Of a stretch of 64,000 nt of DNA, positions 16,660 through 25,442 are shown one piece after another. This DNA comes from Sphingomonas sp. (GTDB taxonomy: Bacteria > Pseudomonadota > Alphaproteobacteria > Sphingomonadales > Sphingomonadaceae). Position numbers and translations under genes: made by a program. The stretch is from contig NZ_QFOB01000005.1 in NCBI RefSeq assembly GCF_003248515.1, positions 251,262 through 315,261 on the forward strand, read 5' to 3'. Positions within the stretch are counted from its first letter, which is position 1, and each line of letters begins with the position of its first letter. The notes beneath the pieces are model-generated. The model ran no database searches. It saw only the letters and a list, made by a program, of their open reading frames with translations, and was not told where the DNA came from.

Positions 16660-17967
16660 ATGGCGCGCGTGGATTTCAAGCTGCCGGATATTGGCGAGGG
16701 CATAGCCGAAGCCGAGATCGTCGCCTGGCATGTGAAGGTGGGCGACATGATCGAGGAGGATGCCCCCCTCTGCGACATGATGACCGACAAGGCGACCGTG
16801 GAGATGACCGCGCCGGTGAGCGGGACGGTCGTGGAAATCGCCGGTGAGGTGGGCGACCAGATCGCGATCGGATCGGTGCTGGCGGTGTTCGAGGCGGAGG
16901 GCGGTGCTGCCGGGGCCGCCGTACCGACGATCGAGGCGGCGCCGAGCGAGCCCGCAGCGACGGCCGCGCCGGAGCTGGCAGGGGCGGTGCCAGTCCACCC
17001 CGGCACGGGTGCTGGTGAGGCTGCGGGAGGAGGGGGCGCTTCGAGTGGGCAGCCGGCCGATGGCCCCTTCCACCAGCCGGCGGCGGCTCTCCCGTCCGGT
17101 GGCGGGGAGGATCATGGGCGGCGCATTCTTGCCTCCCCGGCCGTCCGTGCCCGCGCCAAGGATCTGGGGATCGATCTCGGGCAGGTTCACGCGCCGGATG
17201 GGCGCGTCCGCCATGCCGATCTCGATGCCTTCCTCGGCTATCATGGCGCCTATCGCCCGGCGGCCGGGGCGCGGGCCGACGAGCAGATCAGGGTCGTCGG
17301 CCTGAGGCGCCGGATCGCAGAGAATATGGCCGCGTCGAAGCGCGCGATTCCGCATTTCGCCTATGTCGAGGAGTTCGACGTCACCAAGCTGGAGGCGCTG
17401 CGCGCGGATCTCAACGAGACGCGCGGGGAGAAGCCCAGGCTGACGATCCTGCCCCTGCTGATTACCGCGATCTGCAAGGCCGTGCCCGATTTCCCGATGA
17501 TAAACGCCCGTTACGACGACACGGCCGGGATCGTGACGCGCCACGGCCACGTGCATATGGGCATCGCGACGCAGACCGATGCCGGTCTGATGGTGCCGGT
17601 GATCCGCGATGCGCAGGATCGGAACATCTGGCAGCTGGCGGATGAGATCAGGCGGCTGGCCGAGGCGGCGCGCAGCGGCAAGGCGAAGAGCGAGGAGCTT
17701 TCGGGATCGACGCTGACGATCACTTCGCTCGGGCCGCTGGGCGGGATAGCGACAACGCCTGTCATCAATCGGCCGGAGGTGGCGATCATCGGCCCCAACA
17801 AGGTGGTGGAGCGGCCGGTGTTTCGCAACGGCCAGGTGGTGGCGGCGAAACTGATGAACCTTTCCATCTCGTGCGATCATCGCGTCGTCGATGGATGGGA
17901 TGCGGCAAGCTTCGTGCAGGCCGTGAAAAGGCTGGTGGAAACGCCCGCCCTGCTGTTCGTGGAGTGA
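16660..17967 (+). CDS. bkdB: Branched-chain 2-oxoacid dehydrogenase E2 (dihydrolipoyl acyltransferase)
   Basis: The E2 core transfers the acyl group to CoA. Domains in its 435 residues are a lipoyl domain (1-~78) with Lys44 in MTDKATVEM, an Ala/Pro/Gly-rich linker (~80-145), an E3-binding domain (~148-185; LASPAVRARAKDLGIDL), and the catalytic domain (~205-435) with SCDHRVVDG carrying His407 and Asp411. It starts 4 nt after the E1-beta stop. No E3 (lipoamide dehydrogenase) gene follows, so E3 must come from elsewhere in the genome. Confidence 0.95.
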   Translation: MARVDFKLPDIGEGIAEAEIVAWHVKVGDMIEEDAPLCDMMTDKATVEMTAPVSGTVVEIAGEVGDQIAIGSVLAVFEAEGGAAGAAVPTIEAAPSEPAATAAPELAGAVPVHPGTGAGEAAGGGGASSGQPADGPFHQPAAALPSGGGEDHGRRILASPAVRARAKDLGIDLGQVHAPDGRVRHADLDAFLGYHGAYRPAAGARADEQIRVVGLRRRIAENMAASKRAIPHFAYVEEFDVTKLEALRADLNETRGEKPRLTILPLLITAICKAVPDFPMINARYDDTAGIVTRHGHVHMGIATQTDAGLMVPVIRDAQDRNIWQLADEIRRLAEAARSGKAKSEELSGSTLTITSLGPLGGIATTPVINRPEVAIIGPNKVVERPVFRNGQVVAAKLMNLSISCDHRVVDGWDAASFVQAVKRLVETPALLFVE

Positions 17968-18064
17968 GCCGGCCCGATTTCCGTGCTCCACGCACGAACG
18001 GACGGCGGCCCGTGTGTCGCTTTTCGTACGACCTCCGGAACGCGGCCATCGGGAAGGGCGGGAG

Positions 18065-18181
18065 CTAGAAGAAGGCGAGCATCACGAAGCCGATGCTGAG
18101 CAGCCCGCAGGCTCCGCCGCACCACGCGACGATTTCCGGCAGACTCATGTCCGTGAAGGTTTCCGGTGGAATGATGTACAT
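18065..18181 (-). CDS. Small single-span membrane protein (38 residues)
   Basis: A 39-codon frame beginning ATG at 18181 is preceded, on the minus strand, by a strong GGGAGAGG ribosome site at ideal spacing. The peptide has a short polar N-terminus (MYIIPPETFTDMSLPE) and a hydrophobic stretch of about 20 residues with a CGGAC motif, ending in MLAFF. This fits a small inner-membrane protein. It lies 90 nt downstream of coaA on the same strand. I recognise no family. Whether it is translated is not shown by sequence alone. Confidence 0.6.
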   Translation of the reverse strand: MYIIPPETFTDMSLPEIVAWCGGACGLLSIGFVMLAFF

Positions 18182-18270
18182 CGATCCTCTCCCGATTTCG
18201 TTTTCGAACCGGCTGAGACGGAGGATGCACTCTTAGGGGCGGGAAATAAAGGTCCGGATAGGACTTTATT

Positions 18271-19140
18271 TCAGAGGCGGCGGAGCCACAATTCCTTCAC
18301 CGCATGGCGCGCGCCCTTGCGGATGATGACGTCCGCGCGGCTGCGCGAGGGGAGGATGTTCTCGCTCAGGTTGACGGCGTTCACCCTGGCCCAGATATCC
18401 CGCGCGGCGACCAGCGCCTGTTCGCGGGTAAGATGCGCGAAATGGTGGAAATAGGATCTCGGATCCTGAAACGCCGTCTGCTGGAGGAGGAGGAAACGTT
18501 CCTCATACCAGCGCTCGATATCGTCCGGATCGGCATCGATATAGATGGAGATGTCGAAGAAATCGCTCGCCGTGAACGGGTGGTGCGCATCGTGGCCGGT
18601 GCCGATCTGGAGCACGTTCAGCCCCTCGAAGATCAGAATGTCCGGCTGATCGATCACCAGTTCCTCGCCGGGGACGATATCATAGGCGTGATGCGAATAG
18701 ACAGGCGTGCGCCCCTGACCGGTCGAGCGGACGTCGGAGAGGAAGCCGATCATCCGGCGGACGTCATAGCTTTCGGGAAAGCCCTTGCGCGACATCAGGC
18801 CGCGTTCTTCCAAGACCCTGGTGGGATAGAGGAAGCCGTCCGTCGTCACGAGTTCGACCGAGGGGTGATCGGGCCAGCGCGAGAGAAGCGCGCGCAGCAC
18901 GCGCGCCATCGTGCTCTTGCCGACCGCGACCGAGCCCGCAATCGCGACCACATAGGGCCGGCGGCCGGCGGGGCGGCCGAGGAAATCGTCCGTCACGCGC
19001 GCCATGCCGCGCGTGGCGCCCACGTGCAGATTGATGAGGCGCGTCAGCGGCAGATAGACCTGCTCCACCTCGGCCAGCGAAATCGGTTCGTTCGCGCCGC
19101 GCAGCCGGGCCAGATCGCCCTCGTCCAGCGTGAGCGGCAC
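18271..19140 (-). CDS. coaA: Pantothenate kinase, type I (N-terminus incomplete from canonical start)
   Basis: The enzyme phosphorylates pantothenate, the first committed step of CoA synthesis. The P-loop is IAGSVAVGKSTMARVL. TTDGFLYP, GLMSRKGFPESYDV and DFFDISIYIDA match type I PanK throughout. The first canonical start is GTG at 19140 (289 residues). In the same open frame upstream, the codons for TRFDRAGWARLRSAV (19182-19140) match the conserved N-terminal helix of CoaA, so the real start must lie further upstream. However, no ATG, GTG or TTG exists there back to the panD stop (see finding). The gene follows panD on the same strand. Confidence 0.88.
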   Translation of the reverse strand: MPLTLDEGDLARLRGANEPISLAEVEQVYLPLTRLINLHVGATRGMARVTDDFLGRPAGRRPYVVAIAGSVAVGKSTMARVLRALLSRWPDHPSVELVTTDGFLYPTRVLEERGLMSRKGFPESYDVRRMIGFLSDVRSTGQGRTPVYSHHAYDIVPGEELVIDQPDILIFEGLNVLQIGTGHDAHHPFTASDFFDISIYIDADPDDIERWYEERFLLLQQTAFQDPRSYFHHFAHLTREQALVAARDIWARVNAVNLSENILPSRSRADVIIRKGARHAVKELWLRRL

Positions 19141-19250
19141 GGCTGATCGCAGGCGCGCCCAGCCGGCGCGATCGAAACGCGTATGGCTCGACGTGCCGAT
19201 CGGCGCATCGGGCGCGAACGAGGTCCAGCCCGGTCGCCTGGCCGTTCCCC

Positions 19251-19628
19251 CTATAGGAATGACGCCACTTCCCGCCTGGGGTGCTCCACGAGATGGCGGA
19301 TCAGCCGGTTCGCCTTGTCGACGAGGATGACGTGCGGGGTGATCGGTTCGGCGGTGAGCTCGAAGCCCATGATGATGACCTCCTCGCCTTCACCGATCAG
19401 GTGCGCGGCGGCGCCGTTCATGCAGATCTCGCCCGATCCGCGTTCGCCCGCAATCACATAGGTTTCGAGGCGCGAACCGCTGGTGTTGGAAACGACCAGC
19501 ACTTTCTCGCCGGCCCACAGGCCGACGGCATCCAGCAGATCGCTGTCGATCGTGATCGAGCCCACATAAGCGAGATTGGCCTCCGTAACGGTGGCATTGT
19601 GGATCTTGGACCGCATAACCCAACGCAC
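19251..19628 (-). CDS. panD: Aspartate 1-decarboxylase proenzyme
   Basis: PanD makes beta-alanine from aspartate for pantothenate synthesis. The self-cleavage site is the Gly-Ser of YVGSITID (Ser24 becomes the pyruvoyl group). NGAAAHLIGEGEEVIIMGFE matches the family. GTG at 19628 is chosen over ATG 19616 because a strong AGGGAGGA lies 8 nt before it and the length (125 residues) then equals that of E. coli PanD. It is divergent from panB-panC (137-bp shared promoter region) and upstream of coaA. Confidence 0.93.
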   Translation of the reverse strand: MRWVMRSKIHNATVTEANLAYVGSITIDSDLLDAVGLWAGEKVLVVSNTSGSRLETYVIAGERGSGEICMNGAAAHLIGEGEEVIIMGFELTAEPITPHVILVDKANRLIRHLVEHPRREVASFL

Positions 19629-19765
19629 GATAGACGTCCTCCCTGCCGGGAAACCGGCTTCAGCCCGCATATAGTAACGAAATGCCGGTTCGCGAAGATG
19701 TCGGATTTGCGGGGCGAAGCGGGGCGGGGTAGGGCGCTTGCCCCGAGTGCCGAGAGGAGTGGAAT

Positions 19766-20608
19766 ATGCGGCTCACCGTCGCAGGCATCGCCCGTATGAA
19801 GGCGAAGGGCGAGCGGATCGCCATGCTCACCTGCTATGATCATTCCTCCGCCCTGATCGCGGAACGGGCCGGGCTGCGCTTCCTGCTGGTGGGCGATTCG
19901 CTGGGGCAGGTGATGCTGGGTCACGGCACCACCATACCCGTCACGCTGGACGATATGGTGCGGCATTCCGCCTCCGTCACGCGCGGCGCCCCGGAATCGC
20001 TGGTCGTGGTGGATCTGCCGTTCCTCACCTACGCGAGCGAGGAGCAGGCGGTGCTTTCCGCGCGCCGGGTGATGCAGGAAGGCGGCGCCCAGGCCGTGAA
20101 GCTGGAGGGCGGGGCTCCTGTCGTCGGCATCGTCGAGCGGCTCGTCTCGCTGGGCGTGCCCGTGATGGGGCACCTGGGCTTCACCCCGCAATCGGCCAAC
20201 CAGATCGGCGTGCGCGTGCAGGCCAGGACGGCGCAGGCGGCGGCCGATCTGATCCGCGATGCGCTGGCGCTGGAGAAAGCGGGTGCCTTCGCGATCGTGC
20301 TGGAACTGGTGCCGATCGAGCTGGCGGCGGAAGTTTCCAGGCGGCTGACCATTCCCACGATCGGTATCGGCGCGGGGCCGGGCTGCGACGGGCAGGTGCA
20401 GGTGTGGCATGATGTGCTCGGCCTGATCGATCACCCGCCGTTCCGCCATGCCGGCCGCTATGCGGAAATCGGCAAGGCGATCGAAGGCGCATTGCGGGGT
20501 TATGCGGACGATGTGGGCAGCGGCACCTTCCCGACCGACGCGAACGGAGCATCGATCGATTCCTCGGTGATCGCCGAAGCGCGGGCCTTGCTGGAGCCGG
20601 ATGCGTGA
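19766..20608 (+). CDS. panB: 3-methyl-2-oxobutanoate hydroxymethyltransferase
   Basis: The enzyme converts 2-oxoisovalerate and methylenetetrahydrofolate to ketopantoate. In 280 residues it shows the family markers MLTCYDHSSALIAERAG, LLVGDSLGQVMLGH, VKLEGG, VPVMGHLGFTPQS and IGIGAGPGCDGQVQVWHDVLGL. An AGAGGAGTGG ribosome site precedes ATG 19766. It overlaps panC by 4 nt. Its substrate 2-oxoisovalerate is also the substrate of the adjacent bkd complex. Confidence 0.96.
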   Translation: MRLTVAGIARMKAKGERIAMLTCYDHSSALIAERAGLRFLLVGDSLGQVMLGHGTTIPVTLDDMVRHSASVTRGAPESLVVVDLPFLTYASEEQAVLSARRVMQEGGAQAVKLEGGAPVVGIVERLVSLGVPVMGHLGFTPQSANQIGVRVQARTAQAAADLIRDALALEKAGAFAIVLELVPIELAAEVSRRLTIPTIGIGAGPGCDGQVQVWHDVLGLIDHPPFRHAGRYAEIGKAIEGALRGYADDVGSGTFPTDANGASIDSSVIAEARALLEPDA

Positions 20609-21441
20609 AGATCGTGCGGACGGTGGCCGAAACGCGCGCGGCGCGCGCGCCACTCGGCCGGCTGGGCTTCGTCCCCACGATGGGCGCCCTGCATGACGGG
20701 CATATGAGCCTGATCGGTCTGGCGCGCGACGGCTGCGATGCCGTCGCGGCGAGCATCTTCGTGAACCCCACGCAATTCGGGCCGAACGAGGATCTCGCGC
20801 GCTATCCCCGGCCGATCGAGGCGGATCTGGCGAAGCTGGAGGCGGCCGGCGTGGAACTCGTCTTCCTGCCGACCGTCGAGATCGTCTATCCGGCGGGCTT
20901 CGATACGCGGATCGAGGTTGGCGCGATCGCCGAGCGGCTGGAAGGTGCGGTGCGGCCAGGCCATTTTTCCGGCGTGGCGACGGTCGTCTCCAAGCTGTTC
21001 AACATCGTGCAGCCGGATGTCGCGTGGTTCGGGCAGAAAGACGTCCAGCAGACGCGCGTCGTCCGGCAGATGGTGCGTGATCTGGACATGCCGGTGGACG
21101 TGCGTGTGGGGCCTACGCTGCGCGAGGCGGATGGCCTCGCCATGTCCAGCCGCAATGTCTATCTCTCCGCGACAGATCGTGCGCAGGCGGTGGCGCTTTA
21201 TCGTGGGCTCTCGGCGGCCGAAGCGGCCTGGGCCGGTGGCCAGCGCGATGCCGCCGCGCTGCGAAGCCTGATCGCGGCCCAAATCGCGGCGACGACGGGC
21301 GTGGTCGACTATATCAGCATCGCCGAGACGAACACGCTGGAAGAACTGGAGCTCGTGCCGCCGGCCGGCGCGGTGATCTCGCTCGCCGTGCGATATGGCG
21401 CGACGCGGCTGATCGACAATCTCGTCCTGTCGGCGCGCTAG
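20605..21441 (+). CDS. panC: Pantothenate synthetase
   Basis: PanC ligates pantoate and beta-alanine with ATP. In 278 residues the nucleotidyl-transfer motifs are FVPTMGALHDGHMSLI (HxGH-like), SIFVNPTQFGPNEDL, DVAWFGQKDVQQ and the KMSK-like SSRNVYLS. It starts at GTG 20605 within the panB stop (GTGA), so the two are translationally coupled. Confidence 0.96.
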   Translation: MKIVRTVAETRAARAPLGRLGFVPTMGALHDGHMSLIGLARDGCDAVAASIFVNPTQFGPNEDLARYPRPIEADLAKLEAAGVELVFLPTVEIVYPAGFDTRIEVGAIAERLEGAVRPGHFSGVATVVSKLFNIVQPDVAWFGQKDVQQTRVVRQMVRDLDMPVDVRVGPTLREADGLAMSSRNVYLSATDRAQAVALYRGLSAAEAAWAGGQRDAAALRSLIAAQIAATTGVVDYISIAETNTLEELELVPPAGAVISLAVRYGATRLIDNLVLSAR

Positions 21442-21488
21442 GGCGATTTCCGGGCGGCGGGGCGGGCACCGGGATCGCCGCCTCGCCC

Positions 21489-22538
21489 CTAGGCCGGAAC
21501 GGCGGCCGCTTCCTTGAACGAGAGCATGCGTCGCGACTGTTCGTCCCACAAGGCGAGCCGGATGGTGCCGAGGCTCTGGCGCAGGGTCAGCCGGCTGATG
21601 CCCTTCAGCCTCGGCTCCGCCTTCAGCACATTCTGCATCCGATAGAAGGGGATGGTGCTGCACAGATGATGCACATGATGCACGCCGATATTGGCGCTGA
21701 ACCAGCGCAGCACCGGCGGCAGATCGTAATAGGAACTGCCCTGTAGCGCCGCCGTCTGGAACGACCAGTCTTCGCTGCGATCCCACACGGCATGTTCGAA
21801 CTGATGCTGGATGTAGAACAGCCAGATGCCGATCGTGGCCGCGATCAGCAGCATCGGCAGATGGACGAGCAGGAGGACCTTGACCCCGAACAGCAGGACG
21901 ATGCCGCTGAAGAGGGCGGCGATCGCGAGATTGGTGCCCATCACACTGATCCAGAGCGAGGGCGATGTGCGCGCGGGCCCCGTGGGAAGCCGGTGAACCA
22001 GCAGGAACTGGAAGGATGGGCCGAGCAGGAACAGGGTGACGGGATGGCGATAGAGACGGTAGCGCCACTGGCCCCAGGCCGAGAGCTGCCGGAATTCCGC
22101 GAGCGTGAGCGTATCGATATCGCCCGATCCTCGACGATCGAGATTGCCGGTGCCGGCATGGTGATGGGCATGGGCCCGCCGCCAGAATTCATAGGGGGTG
22201 AGCGTGATCGCTCCGATGATCCGCCCCGTCCAGCCATTGGCCCGCCGCCCGCGGAAAAAGGAGCCGTGGCCGCAATCATGCTGGATCATGAAGAGGCGCA
22301 GCAGGAAGCCGCCGGCGGGGATCGCCAGCAGCGCCCCCGCCCAGATGCCCCCGCGTACGAGCAGCGCCGCCGCAAGCCACAACAAGGCGAGCGGAAGGGC
22401 GGTGATCGCCAGTTCGATCGCGCCCCGCCCGTTGCTGGCGACCCGGAACGGCGCCAGCGCCTTCAGCATCCGGGGGATGTCGATCGAGGGCGCGGCCGGT
22501 GGGGCGGCGGCTGTTGTTTCGGGTCGAAGCGCTTCCAT
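21489..22538 (-). CDS. Membrane fatty-acid desaturase
   Basis: This is an acyl-lipid desaturase-type diiron enzyme of 349 residues from ATG 22538. The three His boxes are present: HDCGH, HAHHHAG (HxxHH type) and HHVHH, with four hydrophobic segments between them. The family introduces double bonds into membrane acyl chains (delta-12/omega-3-like group) to keep fluidity. Regioselectivity cannot be read from the sequence. An upstream in-frame start at 22715 would add 59 low-complexity residues and is judged unlikely. It converges with panC and is divergent from der. Confidence 0.85.
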   Translation of the reverse strand: MEALRPETTAAAPPAAPSIDIPRMLKALAPFRVASNGRGAIELAITALPLALLWLAAALLVRGGIWAGALLAIPAGGFLLRLFMIQHDCGHGSFFRGRRANGWTGRIIGAITLTPYEFWRRAHAHHHAGTGNLDRRGSGDIDTLTLAEFRQLSAWGQWRYRLYRHPVTLFLLGPSFQFLLVHRLPTGPARTSPSLWISVMGTNLAIAALFSGIVLLFGVKVLLLVHLPMLLIAATIGIWLFYIQHQFEHAVWDRSEDWSFQTAALQGSSYYDLPPVLRWFSANIGVHHVHHLCSTIPFYRMQNVLKAEPRLKGISRLTLRQSLGTIRLALWDEQSRRMLSFKEAAAVPA

Positions 22539-22767
22539 CGGGGCGCTGCGTGGTTTGGGATGAGCGAGAATGAGGATGGACTTTCGAACGGGAACGGCCT
22601 GCACGCCGTATGACGGCGAGGCGAGAAGAAAAAGACTAATCGATCGCGCAGCGCAATAAGCCGGAAAATGATCGCCACCATCCCGCCCGCCGCCGCGCAG
22701 GACAATATCCTGCACGTTCGCGAAGGCCGAGGGTGAACTTGCGGCGCCGACGCGCTAAGGGGCGCAA

Positions 22768-24120
22768 ATGCCCCTTCCTATCGTTGCCATCGTCGGCCGC
22801 CCCAATGTCGGCAAGTCGACCCTGTTTAACCGTCTCGTCGGCAAGCGTATCGCGCTGGTCGACGATCAGCCCGGCGTGACGCGCGATCGTCGCGAGGGCG
22901 ACGCCACGTTGCTCGGGCTGGAGTTTCGCATCGTCGATACGGCCGGCTTCGAGGATGAGGATCCCGATACGCTGCCCGGCCGGATGCGCGCGCAATCGGA
23001 AGCGGCGGTGGGTGATGCGGATGTCGCTCTCTTCCTGATCGATGCGCGCGCGGGCGTGACGCCGCTCGACGAATCGATCGCCCGCTGGCTGCGCGGTTCG
23101 GACACGCCGATCGTGATCCTCGCCAACAAGGCCGAGGGAAAACAGGGCGAGAGCGGCGTGCTGGAGGCCTATTCCCTCGGCTTTGGCGATCCGATCCCCT
23201 TTTCGGCCGAACATGGCGAGGGGATCGTCGATCTGTTCGAGGCGCTGCGTCCCTTCGTCGAGCGCGAGGATGTGGCGGAAGAGGAGTATGAGCTGGAGGG
23301 CGATCGGCCCGATGGCCCGCTGAAGCTCGCCATCGTCGGCCGGCCCAATGCCGGCAAATCCACGCTCATCAATCGCATGCTGGGCGAGGATCGCCTCATC
23401 ACCGGGCCGGAAGCGGGCATCACGCGCGATTCGATCGCGGTGGACTGGGAATGGCAGGGGCGGCCCGTGCGCCTGGTGGATACGGCGGGGCTGCGGCGGC
23501 GCGCGAAGGTGGAGGACAAGCTGGAGAAGCTTTCCGCCGCCGACACGCAGCGCTCGATCGATTTCGCCGAGGTGGTCGTGCTGCTGCTGGATGCCACGCG
23601 CGGGCTGGAGGCGCAGGATCTGCGCATCGCGGCGCAGGTGCTGGAGGAAGGTCGCGCGCTGATGATCGCGATCAACAAGTGGGACGTGGCCGAAAATCCG
23701 CCGAGCCTGTTCCAGGGCGTGCGCGCGGCGCTGGAGGAGGGGCTCGCGCAGGTGAAGGGCCTGCCGCTGCTGACCGTTTCCGCCGAGACCGGGCGAGGCA
23801 TCGACCAACTGATCGAAGCGGCTTTCTCGATCCGGGAGGAATGGTCGAAGCGGATCTCTACTGGCCAGCTCAACCGCTGGTTCGAACGGGCGATCGAGGC
23901 CAATCCGCCGCCAGCGCCCGGCGGCAAGCGGATCAAGCTGCGCTATCTCACGCAGGCGCGGACCCGCCCGCCGAGCTTCATCCTCTTCGGCACGCGCGTC
24001 GATCAGCTGCCGGAAAGCTATCGCCGCTATCTGGTGAACGGCATCCGGCGCGATCTGGGCTTTCAGGGCGTGCCGGTACGTCTCACGCTGCGCGCGCCGA
24101 AGAATCCCTTCGGCAAGTGA
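22768..24120 (+). CDS. der: Ribosome-assembly GTPase Der (EngA)
   Basis: Der is a double-GTPase needed for 50S subunit maturation. In 450 residues it shows two G domains, each with P-loop (GRPNVGKSTLFN; GRPNAGKSTLIN), switch region with DTAG, and NKxE/NKWD motifs, then the KH-like C-terminal domain (INRWFERAIEANPPPAP... type). The length is normal. It overlaps the TusA-like gene by 4 nt. Confidence 0.97.
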   Translation: MPLPIVAIVGRPNVGKSTLFNRLVGKRIALVDDQPGVTRDRREGDATLLGLEFRIVDTAGFEDEDPDTLPGRMRAQSEAAVGDADVALFLIDARAGVTPLDESIARWLRGSDTPIVILANKAEGKQGESGVLEAYSLGFGDPIPFSAEHGEGIVDLFEALRPFVEREDVAEEEYELEGDRPDGPLKLAIVGRPNAGKSTLINRMLGEDRLITGPEAGITRDSIAVDWEWQGRPVRLVDTAGLRRRAKVEDKLEKLSAADTQRSIDFAEVVVLLLDATRGLEAQDLRIAAQVLEEGRALMIAINKWDVAENPPSLFQGVRAALEEGLAQVKGLPLLTVSAETGRGIDQLIEAAFSIREEWSKRISTGQLNRWFERAIEANPPPAPGGKRIKLRYLTQARTRPPSFILFGTRVDQLPESYRRYLVNGIRRDLGFQGVPVRLTLRAPKNPFGK

Positions 24121-24332
24121 GCGCAGCCTTCGTGGATGCGCGCGGGCTGAAATGCCCGTGGCCTGCCCTGCGACTGGCGAAGGCCATGCGCGACACGGAT
24201 ATTGTGAGAATTTCGGCCGATGATCCCCGGTCCGCCACAGAATTGGCGGCACTTTGCCAAGAACAGGGCTGGATTATCTCCACTTTGGATGGAGATTTTA
24301 TCGTTACGCGCCTGCCGGGAATAAAGCCTTAA
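24117..24332 (+). CDS. TusA/SirA-family sulfur-carrier-like protein
   Basis: The protein has 71 residues starting at GTG 24117, inside the der stop codon. It shows the family CPxP motif (DARGLKCPWPALRLAKAM) with the single active cysteine, and the second-half pattern DDPRSATELAALCQEQGW. TusA-like proteins pass persulfide sulfur to tRNA modification, cofactor or other pathways. The exact partner is unclear and no tus or dsr genes adjoin. Coupling with der is positional only. Confidence 0.82.
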   Translation: MSAAFVDARGLKCPWPALRLAKAMRDTDIVRISADDPRSATELAALCQEQGWIISTLDGDFIVTRLPGIKP

Positions 24333-24386
24333 CCGAATCGCGCGTACGGTATCACCGGATATCACGCGGATGCGTGGGGTGGGATC

Positions 24387-24827
24387 GTGTACGAGAACGG
24401 CAACGACATCATCGTGGACCGGAGCAGGTTCGAGCAGGCTTGCAAGGAGCTCGGCCCGGGTTTCTCCAAGATTTTGAGCTATTATCGCGACGATGGCGCG
24501 CGCGCGATCCAGGAGATCGAGCGGGCCGCGCGCGATCGCAATACGCCGTGCATGGTGCGCCCTGCGCATACGCTGAAGGGCGATTCGCTGATGGTGGGCG
24601 CCGAGGCGATCGGACTGGCGGCGGAAGAGATCGAGAAGGCCGCGCGCCACTCGCTGGAAATGCACGATTTCCCCGATCATATGGTCCCGCGCGTGCGCGA
24701 GCTTTCGGCGCTCTTCACCGAAACGATGACGTGCTTCGATAAATTGATGGCCGAACGCGTGCGCGTGCCGGTGGCCCCTCCCGTCATGCCGCGCCGCCCC
24801 GGCGGGTTCGGGCGCAAGGTCGGCTGA
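24387..24827 (+). CDS. Stand-alone histidine phosphotransfer (Hpt) protein
   Basis: The protein has 146 residues from GTG 24387. The four-helix Hpt domain carries the phosphorylatable His61 in AHTLKGDSLMVGAEAIG, followed by a Pro/Arg-rich tail. It probably relays phosphate between hybrid kinases and response regulators, for example in a ChpT-independent relay or general stress signalling. No partner is encoded next to it. A strong terminator follows. Confidence 0.85.
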   Translation: MYENGNDIIVDRSRFEQACKELGPGFSKILSYYRDDGARAIQEIERAARDRNTPCMVRPAHTLKGDSLMVGAEAIGLAAEEIEKAARHSLEMHDFPDHMVPRVRELSALFTETMTCFDKLMAERVRVPVAPPVMPRRPGGFGRKVG

Positions 24828-24847
24828 TCGGGATAGCGCGATCCATC

Positions 24848-24882
24848 GGCGCCGGAGGCCTCAGGGGCTCCGGCGCCTTTCG
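24848..24882. terminator. Bidirectional terminator between hpt and bfr
   Basis: A perfect 10-bp stem (GGCGCCGGAG 24848-24857, CTCCGGCGCC 24868-24877) with a 10-nt loop is followed by TTTCG on the plus strand. It sits between the convergent Hpt and bacterioferritin genes. Confidence 0.7.
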
Positions 24883-24884
24883 TA

Positions 24885-25379
24885 TCAGTGCGCTTCTTCG
24901 TCCGCCGCCTTGGACTGGAGCTGAACATAGTTCTGGATGCCCATGCGGGCGATCATGTCGAACTGGCGCTCCAGATAATCGACATGCTCCTCCTCATTGT
25001 CGAGGATGCGCTTGAAGAGATCGCGGGTGATATAGTCGCGCACCTTCTCGCAATGCTCGATCGCGTCGCGCAGCTGCGGGATCGCTTCATTTTCCAGTGC
25101 GAGATCGGCGTGGAGAATTTCTTCCACCGTCTCGCCGATGCGCAGCCGGCCGAGCAGTTGGAAGTTCGGCAGGCCATCCAGGAAGAGGATGCGCTCGGCC
25201 AGCATGTCCGCATGCTTCATCTCATCGATGGATTCGCCATATTCGAACTTGGCGAGCTTCGCGATGCCCCAATGATCCAGCATGCGATAATGCAGAAAAT
25301 ACTGGTTGATCGCCGTTAGCTCATTCTTGAGAGCGGCGTTGAGATATTCGATGACCTTTTCGTCGCCCTTCACGGCCAC
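24885..25379 (-). CDS. bfr: Bacterioferritin
   Basis: The haem-containing 24-mer stores iron. The 164 residues carry ferroxidase ligands in KNELTAINQYF (Glu20) and SIDEMKHAD (Glu53, His56), with Met54 as the haem-axial residue (equivalent to Met52 of E. coli Bfr), and DNEEEHVDYLE in the last helix. No bfd ferredoxin gene adjoins. Palindromes at 25443-25492 lie in the promoter region and could bind an iron regulator. Confidence 0.96.
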   Translation of the reverse strand: MAVKGDEKVIEYLNAALKNELTAINQYFLHYRMLDHWGIAKLAKFEYGESIDEMKHADMLAERILFLDGLPNFQLLGRLRIGETVEEILHADLALENEAIPQLRDAIEHCEKVRDYITRDLFKRILDNEEEHVDYLERQFDMIARMGIQNYVQLQSKAADEEAH

Positions 25380-25442
25380 ATTCCTTTCTTGCTGTCGAAC
25401 GGCCGATAGACCAGCCGCGCGGTGATTTGAAGCGCGAACAAC

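Noticed and set aside
20605..20608. GTGA overlap of panB and panC considered as a frameshift fusion
   Set aside because: Both proteins have complete, normal-length family motifs, so this is simple translational coupling.
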